14,666 bases of DNA. It comes from Candidatus Omnitrophota bacterium. Its GTDB lineage: Bacteria; Omnitrophota; Gorgyraeia; Gygaellales; Profunditerraquicolaceae. The position numbers were made by a program, and so were the translations under genes. The DNA is taken from assembly GCA_017995695.1 (NCBI GenBank), contig JAGOIJ010000030.1, positions 1-14,666 on the forward strand, read 5' to 3'. Below the pieces are notes generated by a model. It was not told the origin of the DNA. It saw nothing but the letters and a program-made list of their open reading frames with translations, and ran no database searches. Shown here one piece after another: positions 7,506 to 13,625 of the stretch (within the stretch, counting starts at the first letter, position 1; each line of letters begins with the position of its first letter).

Positions 7506-8951
7506 ATGAAGATACTTTTTATCTATTCGATGCAGGATATTAAAACTCTCCAGCGGCCCCTAAAAGGCCAATCTGATATGCAATTCGGATTATCGTATAT
7601 TTCGGCGCTCTTAAAAAAACATGGGCATCAAACGCAGGTGGTTGTTTTGAGCCGTCTTTTGAAAGAAGACAATAATAAAAGGGTAGATGAGTATATCCAG
7701 GCCTTTGCGCCGCAGATGATTGGCTTTACTTCAGTGTTTAGTGAATATAATCTGATTCGCTCAATGGCAGCATACATCAAGCAGCATTATCCGAACATAT
7801 TTCTTGTTATCGGAGGGTGTCATGCTTCTCTTAATCCTGGCGAAGTAATTGAGGATGGTTTTGATGCTGTATGTATCGGAGAAGGTGAGTACCCGCTGTT
7901 AGAGCTCGCTGATCAATTAGAAAAAAATATGAGGCCAGCCGGTATTCCAAATTGCTGGTTTGCCAGAGAAAATGGCATTGAGAAAAATCCACCGCGTGCT
8001 TTTATCGAGGATCTCTCAAGTCTGCCCTTTCCCGACCGCGCCATGTGGCAGCAGTGGATCCAGGAAGAGCCCGATGAAATAATTCCTATTATGCTGGGCC
8101 GTGGCTGCGTGTTTAATTGTAGCTATTGCTGTAACCATGCCTTGCGCACTATTGCCCCGGGGCAATATGTGCGGCTGCGGTCAACGGATAATGTTATCGC
8201 AGAAGTGCAGGAAATTATACAGCTATTCCCGAAAAAAAAATATATTTATTTTGAAGTAGAATCATTTGGCATAGATAAACGTTGGGCATATGAACTTTGC
8301 GAAAAGCTTAAGAATCTCAATCAATCGTTGCGTCAGCCGCTTTCCTTTGGGGTGAATTTGAGAGTAACGCGAAATCCTGATTTTGAGGCTTTGTTCGCTG
8401 CGTGCAAGAGCAGCAATTTTACCTTCCTGAATATCGGCCTTGAATCGGGAAGCGAAAGGGTGCGTCGCGATATTCTTAAGCGCGACTATTCCAATGAAGA
8501 CTTGCTTACTACCGTGCGCTTAGCAAAAAAATATGGCTTAAAGGTTATGCTCTATAACTTAGTAGGAATCCCCGGTGAAACAATCGCAGATTTTAAGGAA
8601 ACCGTCTCATTAAATCGCGCCTGCGCTCCAGATGGATATTTTATCAGTATTTTTTTTCCTTATCCGGGGACCAAACTTTATGATGAGTGTAAGCATGACG
8701 GTCTTATCCATGAACCGCTTGATACTGAGTGGGAGCGTAGAAGGCCCGTGCTGGATTTGCCTGGTTTTCCTAAAGAGAAGATATTGGAATTTCACGACCA
8801 TTTCGGGGAGTTAATTTATCAAGGAGTCAGGCCAAGTTATGCCAGGGCTTTTTTGAATTTGGCATCCGGCATCTATGCGCGTAATTACTTTTTACGCCGG
8901 GCGTACCGCGTGCTTAAGGGCATGGTGAAGCGCTCACCTGATGGAAGGTAG
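7506..8951 (+). CDS. B12-binding-domain radical SAM enzyme
   Basis: Radical SAM protein of 481 aa with an N-terminal cobalamin-binding-type domain, the BchE/B12-rSAM architecture. Residues 1 to about 140 form the Rossmann-like domain: MKILFIYSM, QFGLSYISALLKKHGH (26-41), VIGGCHASLNPGEVIED (101-117) and VCIGEGE (122-128), the usual GGxHxxxxP...GEGE signature. The catalytic domain carries GRGCVFNCSYCC, giving CxxxCxxC at Cys201, Cys205 and Cys208 for the 4Fe-4S cluster and SAM. Downstream, LNIGLESGSERV (about 310-321) and LVGIPGET (about 351-358) match conserved radical SAM strands. Some family members methylate unactivated carbon or phosphorus or do ring rearrangements, others do not methylate; the reaction here is unknown. 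Placement among glycan methyltransferases suggests it modifies a sugar or its lipid carrier. It ends 4 nt before the next gene and contains that gene's ribosome binding site. Confidence 0.9.
   Translation: MKILFIYSMQDIKTLQRPLKGQSDMQFGLSYISALLKKHGHQTQVVVLSRLLKEDNNKRVDEYIQAFAPQMIGFTSVFSEYNLIRSMAAYIKQHYPNIFLVIGGCHASLNPGEVIEDGFDAVCIGEGEYPLLELADQLEKNMRPAGIPNCWFARENGIEKNPPRAFIEDLSSLPFPDRAMWQQWIQEEPDEIIPIMLGRGCVFNCSYCCNHALRTIAPGQYVRLRSTDNVIAEVQEIIQLFPKKKYIYFEVESFGIDKRWAYELCEKLKNLNQSLRQPLSFGVNLRVTRNPDFEALFAACKSSNFTFLNIGLESGSERVRRDILKRDYSNEDLLTTVRLAKKYGLKVMLYNLVGIPGETIADFKETVSLNRACAPDGYFISIFFPYPGTKLYDECKHDGLIHEPLDTEWERRRPVLDLPGFPKEKILEFHDHFGELIYQGVRPSYARAFLNLASGIYARNYFLRRAYRVLKGMVKRSPDGR
8943..8948 (+). 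promoter_or_regulatory. Shine-Dalgarno fixing the start at 8956
   Basis: GGAAGG lies 7 nt before ATG 8956, within the last codons of the radical SAM gene. It favours ATG 8956 over the in-frame ATG at 8941, which has the SD inside its own first codons and would overlap the previous gene. Confidence 0.7.
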
Positions 8952-8955
8952 CATT

Positions 8956-10065
8956 ATGCGTATCTTGATTACTTGTCATACTCCTGCAGACCGTGATACA
9001 GGGGCTTTCGGCGTGACGTATCATTTTGGCGAGCAGTTGAAATCACAAGGCGCACATGTTGATTATTTTACCTTTGATAATATGCCGCGCTGGCTTCAAT
9101 TTCGTTTTAAGTACACTCTTTTTCCTTTGTGGGTTTTTTTCTTTGTGCTGCGTAACCGCTCTTTCGATATTCTTTATTCTACTACTGCCGATACGTGGTT
9201 GTTGGGAATGGTGCGGGGGCGAGCTCGCACGCCAAAGATTACGGTCGCCAGTCATGGCCTTGAGCATATGCTTGAGGCAAGCAAAGAGCGGGGGATTCGA
9301 TTTACTATGCGCTATGCTGTATGGTTGCGTTTTCATTTGTGGTGTGTTGCCAGGAGCCTTAAGGACGCTGATCATGTTTTCGTTTTGACTAAGCATGAAA
9401 AGGACTATATGGCGCAGCATTTTGCTATTTCATCCGAGCGCATCAGCCAGGTAAGCCATCCCTTGCCAAAGTATTTCAGGGGTCTGCCTGCCCATGTTGT
9501 GCCAAAAGAATTCAAAATTCTTTTTGTGGGAAGTTGGTTACCTCGGAAGGGGATCACGTATCTGATAGAAGCGTGCAATTTATTTGTTACCGAGATTGCG
9601 GATTTTTCAATTTCGCTGGTAGGGGTAAGGATGAGTCTTGACGAGATTAAGGGCTGGTTTCCGCAGCGGTTACATACGCGTATCCGCGTAATACCTTCGC
9701 TTGAGCATAATGCACTACCAAAGGTTTACCAGGAGCACAGCGTATTTTTATTTCCTTCTCTCTTTGAAGGGTTTGGAAGAGTGCTGCAGGAAGCAATGGC
9801 TTGCGGTATGCCGGTTATTACAACTCCTGTCGGGATTGCTAAGGAGTGGGTTAAGGATAATGTCAATGGTCTCTTGGTTCCCATGAAAGATGCTGCTGCA
9901 ATTGCCCAGCGCTTAGCCTGGGTGTTTCATCATCCTCAAGAGGCAAAGGTGTTGGGTGAGAGGGCACAGGCTTTTATTCATACTATGCAGCAGGACCAAG
10001 GTTTTGAAGATCGATTCAAGGTGTTACAGCAGCTGCTTCCTTGCGTATCTGGGAAGACGTTATAG
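8956..10065 (+). CDS. Glycosyltransferase family 4 protein
   Basis: GT4 GT-B glycosyltransferase, 369 aa from the selected ATG (numbering from that Met). The N-terminus has MRILITCHTP and a TGAFGVTYHFGEQL loop (15-28), the acceptor domain shows SHGLEH (99-104), and the C-terminal domain begins near 186 with ILFVGSWLPRKG (188-199), followed by FPSLFEGFGRVLQEAMACGMPVITT (266-290) holding the intact E-x7-E pair Glu271 and Glu279. The GxWxxRKG block and the phrase around IPSLEHNALP are shared with the GT4 genes at 2263 and 10976. The chosen start places the Shine-Dalgarno correctly and leaves 4 nt after the radical SAM stop codon; an ATG 15 nt earlier is possible. Its stop lies 11 nt before the FkbM gene. 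Donor and acceptor are unknown; it probably adds one sugar of the repeat unit. Confidence 0.9.
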   Translation: MRILITCHTPADRDTGAFGVTYHFGEQLKSQGAHVDYFTFDNMPRWLQFRFKYTLFPLWVFFFVLRNRSFDILYSTTADTWLLGMVRGRARTPKITVASHGLEHMLEASKERGIRFTMRYAVWLRFHLWCVARSLKDADHVFVLTKHEKDYMAQHFAISSERISQVSHPLPKYFRGLPAHVVPKEFKILFVGSWLPRKGITYLIEACNLFVTEIADFSISLVGVRMSLDEIKGWFPQRLHTRIRVIPSLEHNALPKVYQEHSVFLFPSLFEGFGRVLQEAMACGMPVITTPVGIAKEWVKDNVNGLLVPMKDAAAIAQRLAWVFHHPQEAKVLGERAQAFIHTMQQDQGFEDRFKVLQQLLPCVSGKTL

Positions 10066-10068
10066 GAG
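10064..10068 (+). promoter_or_regulatory. Shine-Dalgarno fixing a GTG start at 10077
   Basis: AGGAG overlaps the stop codon of the preceding glycosyltransferase and lies 8 nt before GTG 10077. It makes GTG the likely start of the FkbM gene; the longer reading from TTG 10041 would overlap the upstream gene by 25 nt. Confidence 0.7.
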
Positions 10069-10076
10069 ATTGTTGC

Positions 10077-10979
10077 GTGAATATAGTTGCTTTAGTTAAA
10101 AAGCTGCCTCGTTTCTTCAGGCGTCATAAATTGCTTCAATTGTTATTGGTTTTATTCCCCCAGGAGCATATCCAGCTGGTACGTTTTAATGGCGATGCGT
10201 ATCTGTTTGGTGATTTATTGGATGCGGATGTGCGCAGCTATTTTATGTGGGAGAGTTTTGAGCCAGAGTTCTTTGTCATTGCGCGGCCTTTTCTTGAAAA
10301 AGGGGGAGTTTTTTTTGATGCAGGAGCTAATTTTGGTTTTTGCTCGTTCGGATTAATGTCGCTTTTGCCTCACGGAAATGTTGAGTATCACTTATTTGAA
10401 GCAAACCCTTATCTTTGCACGATGCTTAAGCGTTCAGCCGGGCTTTATGCGAGCCAACAAAGTTTCATCAATAATGTTTGTCTTTCTGATACAAAAGGGG
10501 TTTCAAAGCTCTTTTTCACCCATCATCGGTATGCGCAGGCTTATGTCGCAGAGCGCGGCAAGGTGACTGTATTAAACCTCAAGCTTGATGATTACATACA
10601 AGAGCATCATATTGCTCGTATTGATTTCTTGAAATTAGATATTGAAGGCATGGAAGTCGCTGCGCTCAAGGGGTTGCGCATAAGCCTTAATCAGGGGATC
10701 ATAAAGGTTATATTAATGGAAATTTCAAGGACTACGTTTCCGCGGGAAGGCGTAACGATTGAAGATGGCCTGCGATTGCTCTACGAAGCAGGTTTTCGTT
10801 TGTTCTACGTCAAGGAAATAGATTTTAAGCGTCCGGATGTAGCAAAGAGGGCTATTTTTCTTGATGTTGGCGGGGCGAAGTTGCGTGTTGCCGAAGTAAG
10901 TGCGGATGAGAAAATTGAGGGTGGGGTGTATCAATCTGATATTTTAGCGATTCATAGCAGTAGCGAATTATTATCATGA
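10077..10979 (+). CDS. FkbM family SAM methyltransferase
   Basis: FkbM-type O-methyltransferase (Methyltransf_21), 300 aa from the GTG start, normal length. Signature elements in order: FFDAGANFGFCSFGL (79-93, motif I with the family's D.GAN.G), YHLFEANPY (104-112), a strand and loop with LKLDDYI (168-174), and DFLKLDIEGMEVAALKG (183-199), which is the diagnostic KxDxEG.E...L.G block. Residues 1-78 form a basic, partly hydrophobic leader common to these proteins. Family members methylate hydroxyl groups on sugars and polyketides, so a methylated sugar in the surface glycan is the likely product. The gene sits between two GT4 genes and its stop overlaps the next ATG (ATGA, 10976-10979), indicating coupled translation. 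GTG with a good ribosome binding site is preferred to the longer TTG reading. Confidence 0.9.
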   Translation: MNIVALVKKLPRFFRRHKLLQLLLVLFPQEHIQLVRFNGDAYLFGDLLDADVRSYFMWESFEPEFFVIARPFLEKGGVFFDAGANFGFCSFGLMSLLPHGNVEYHLFEANPYLCTMLKRSAGLYASQQSFINNVCLSDTKGVSKLFFTHHRYAQAYVAERGKVTVLNLKLDDYIQEHHIARIDFLKLDIEGMEVAALKGLRISLNQGIIKVILMEISRTTFPREGVTIEDGLRLLYEAGFRLFYVKEIDFKRPDVAKRAIFLDVGGAKLRVAEVSADEKIEGGVYQSDILAIHSSSELLS

Positions 10980-12181
10980 GCATATTACAAAGGGATAGTC
11001 TGCGTTTTGCTAATAGGCCACTTAAAATACTTATGGTTATTTCTCTGCCCTGGAAACGTGAATTAGGCGCAAGCCGGGTAATGGTTGAGTTAAGCGATGA
11101 ATATAAACGGATGGGGCACTACGTTGAGAAATTCAGTTTTGAAGATGCTTTTGCGTTTGGCCAATCTCGTTTGAGTGAGGCGCGCCATGCGTTTATAGGC
11201 AAGGTAAAGCAATTTCTTGTATGTAACGCGCATCGTTTTGATATTATCGAAATATACCAGACCGATTGCTGTTTTAGCAAAAAAGATATCCAATTTGTTG
11301 GTTTATTGGTATTGCGTTCTGCTGGGCTCTTGCCGATATATCAGGATTACGAGAGAAAATACCAATTACATGGTTTTCATCCCACTGTGCGCGGATTTAT
11401 TTCTTTCTGTATCGCACAGGTGCGTAAGTGCGCCATAACGCATTGTTTTTGGCAGGGCGTTCATAGCGCTGACATGATCGTAGTGCCGAATGAAGAAGAG
11501 GCAACATTCTTGAGAAAAAGTTCAAAGCTTAGAGGAGGTTGTCATTGCTTTCCCTTTGGTTTGCCTGAGGAGCGTCGCCTCGCTTTGCACCAGGCCATGC
11601 AGCCGCCTGAAGTACGGTTGCGTAACAAAGAAGTAGTGTTTATCGGGCACTGGGATGCGCGCAAGGGGTCTCGTGATTGGCCGGCAATCATGCGTTTAAC
11701 ACAAGAACGGGTTCCGGGGGTTCGATTTAAATTCTTAGGGACAGGAGTGCGCAAGGAAGATATTTTTCTTAAGCTTCCTGAAGCGCTGCATCAGGCTGTT
11801 GATGTTATTTTTTCTTTTTCTAATGATGAACTGCCAATGTTTTTGGCGAGTTCAACGGTAGGCGCTTTTCCCAGTTATGTGGAGGGTTTTGGTTTTGCCA
11901 TTATCGAGAAGCTGGCAAGCGGCATTCCTGTTATTGCCTATGATGCTATCGGCGCCCGTCAGATATTGCATGATGTTAAAGATTCTTGCTTGATTGCGAT
12001 CCAGGATACTAAATCATTTGCCGAAGCCTTAGTGAGGGTTTTGCTTTCTTCCGAATCCGAGTACGCTGCCTTATCGCAGCAAAGTCTTTCACTTGCCGCG
12101 CGATTCCAGTGGGAAACGATCGCAAACGAAACATTGGCATTGTATCGGCGCCACTTGGTTGATAATGCCATAGCGCGTTAG
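10976..12181 (+). CDS. Glycosyltransferase family 4 protein
   Basis: GT4 glycosyltransferase, 401 aa. A short N-terminal lead (about 16 residues) comes before KILMVISLPWKRELGASRV (17-35). The C-terminal domain starts near 218 with VFIGHWDARKG (221-231) and contains FPSYVEGFGFAIIEKLASGIPVI (298-320), holding the intact Glu303 ... Glu311 pair and the following DAIGARQIL. In the acceptor domain the stretch IYQDYERKYQLHGFHP (121-136) is aromatic-rich and unlike the other GT4 enzymes here, which may reflect a different acceptor. It begins inside the FkbM stop (4 nt ATGA overlap) with no clear Shine-Dalgarno, so translation is probably by re-initiation. Its stop is 4 nt before the flippase gene. 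Substrate is unknown. Confidence 0.9.
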   Translation: MSILQRDSLRFANRPLKILMVISLPWKRELGASRVMVELSDEYKRMGHYVEKFSFEDAFAFGQSRLSEARHAFIGKVKQFLVCNAHRFDIIEIYQTDCCFSKKDIQFVGLLVLRSAGLLPIYQDYERKYQLHGFHPTVRGFISFCIAQVRKCAITHCFWQGVHSADMIVVPNEEEATFLRKSSKLRGGCHCFPFGLPEERRLALHQAMQPPEVRLRNKEVVFIGHWDARKGSRDWPAIMRLTQERVPGVRFKFLGTGVRKEDIFLKLPEALHQAVDVIFSFSNDELPMFLASSTVGAFPSYVEGFGFAIIEKLASGIPVIAYDAIGARQILHDVKDSCLIAIQDTKSFAEALVRVLLSSESEYAALSQQSLSLAARFQWETIANETLALYRRHLVDNAIAR

Positions 12182-12185
12182 TCAT

Positions 12186-13616
12186 ATGAATACAAAAAAA
12201 CGGATTGCTCAGAATACAGCTTTACAGCTTCTCCTGCAAGTTTTTAACCTGGCCGCCGGATTCTATTCTATTTCCTTGATTGCAAAATATTTGGGAAGTG
12301 TTTCTTTCGGTAAATATGCTTTTGTTTCTTCGTTTTATTTTTTCTTTTTAACCTTCCTTGATTTTGGGATTACCACGCTTATGCTGCGGGAGGTTTCTGC
12401 CAAACGAGACCAGGCGGGAAATCTGTTATCTGAATTCATTGTGTTTAAAGGCGGGATTAGTATAGCGCTTATTGCGGTTGCGTTAACGGTTGTGAGTTTT
12501 TCTCCCTTTCCGTTTGATTTAAAAGTGGCTATTGCGTTGTATGCGCCGGTGTTGTTATTTATCGCGCTTGAATCAATTCAGATTATTTTTGAAGCAGATT
12601 TGCGCATGGAATATGTTGTTTTGGCATCATTTGTGTGGAGGGTTGTTTCTCTTGCGCTGGTAATTGCCGCGGTAAAATTGGATTGGGGGCTGCCAGCGAT
12701 CATACTTTCTTTCGTCGCTGCTGAATGTTGCAAATGGCTCTGCCTTTATATCTTCTCAAGGAAATTGGTGCAGATAACGTTTATCGTTCCTACGCAATTG
12801 AGCCGATGGATAGCCTTTATTAAGTCTTCGCTGCCGATCGGGATAACGACGCTGCTGATCACTATTATTCGCAATGTTGATGTTATGTTGCTTACTAAAA
12901 TAAAAGGTTTTCAAGAGGTAGGGATTTATCAGGCCGCTTACCGGCTCTCTGATATTGGATTAACGGTCCCTATCGCGCTTATGGCATCCATTTTTCCTTT
13001 GTTGTCAAAGTATTATAAGGAGGATGCGCGCGCTTTGCAGGCGACCTATCAGAAAACGTTTGATATACTGGCTGCGTGTGGCATTCTCTTGGTAGTGCTG
13101 GTTTTGGCTCGCTCGCATGAAATCGTGATGCTTTTATTCGGCGTTGAGTTTGTGCGCGCAACAGGCATATTAAAAATTCTTATTTTTTCTTCCTTATGGG
13201 TTTACCTCGGTATTGTTCCCGGCGTGCTTTTGGTTGCTACGAACAGGCAAAAGGAAGAAATGTGGTTTTATTGCATTGCTACAGCGCTTAGTATTTCGTT
13301 GAATTTTTTGTTGATCCCCCTGTATGGAGGCAAGGGAGCGGCTGTTGCGAATTGCACAGCTATGATGGTCGTGGTTCTCTTAGTAATATGGAGAGTGCAT
13401 ACGGCGCTTCATGTTGTGCTCAAACTGGGAAGGTTTACGCGCGCGCTTTGCGCCGGTATTGTTACCCTTGTTGTATTTTTGTTATTTAGAAAGTTTTCGC
13501 TCTTGCTTGTGGTGCCTCTTGGCGTTGTGGTCTACGGTGTTTTACTTGTCGCGATGAACGTGATTGATAAGAAAGATATCATGCTTTTGTTTTGGAAAAA
13601 AAGCATAACGGTATAA
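12186..13616 (+). CDS. Wzx-like polysaccharide flippase (MOP/MVF superfamily)
   Basis: Integral inner-membrane protein of 476 aa, with a hydrophobic profile consistent with 12-14 helices, the usual size for Wzx/PST transporters. It starts with the family's amphipathic lead and first helix (IAQNTALQLLLQVFN, 7-21, then IAKYLGSVSFGKYAF, 33-47, which is the YLG...FG.Y motif), continues with FLDFGITTLMLREVSAK (57-73), and shows the second-half repeat with VDVMLLTKIKG and VGIYQAAYRLSD. It ends with a short basic DKKDIMLLFWKKS tail, as in many polysaccharide exporters. Known members flip polyprenyl-diphosphate-linked repeat units to the periplasmic face. It sits 4 nt after a GT4 gene and 9 nt before the GT9 gene and pairs logically with the Wzy-like protein at the left end of the window. 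Confidence 0.9.
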   Translation: MNTKKRIAQNTALQLLLQVFNLAAGFYSISLIAKYLGSVSFGKYAFVSSFYFFFLTFLDFGITTLMLREVSAKRDQAGNLLSEFIVFKGGISIALIAVALTVVSFSPFPFDLKVAIALYAPVLLFIALESIQIIFEADLRMEYVVLASFVWRVVSLALVIAAVKLDWGLPAIILSFVAAECCKWLCLYIFSRKLVQITFIVPTQLSRWIAFIKSSLPIGITTLLITIIRNVDVMLLTKIKGFQEVGIYQAAYRLSDIGLTVPIALMASIFPLLSKYYKEDARALQATYQKTFDILAACGILLVVLVLARSHEIVMLLFGVEFVRATGILKILIFSSLWVYLGIVPGVLLVATNRQKEEMWFYCIATALSISLNFLLIPLYGGKGAAVANCTAMMVVVLLVIWRVHTALHVVLKLGRFTRALCAGIVTLVVFLLFRKFSLLLVVPLGVVVYGVLLVAMNVIDKKDIMLLFWKKSITV

Positions 13617-13620
13617 GGGA
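13615..13620 (+). promoter_or_regulatory. Shine-Dalgarno before the GT9 gene
   Basis: AAGGGA overlaps the flippase stop codon and lies 5 nt before ATG 13626, a short but usable spacing. It supports translation from 13626 and therefore the long N-terminus of the GT9 protein. Confidence 0.5.
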
Positions 13621-13625
13621 TAGCT

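Noticed and set aside
9043..9420. Minus-strand open frame of 125 codons opposite the GT4 gene at 8956
   Set aside because: Antisense to a well-supported glycosyltransferase; its composition follows from the sense codons.
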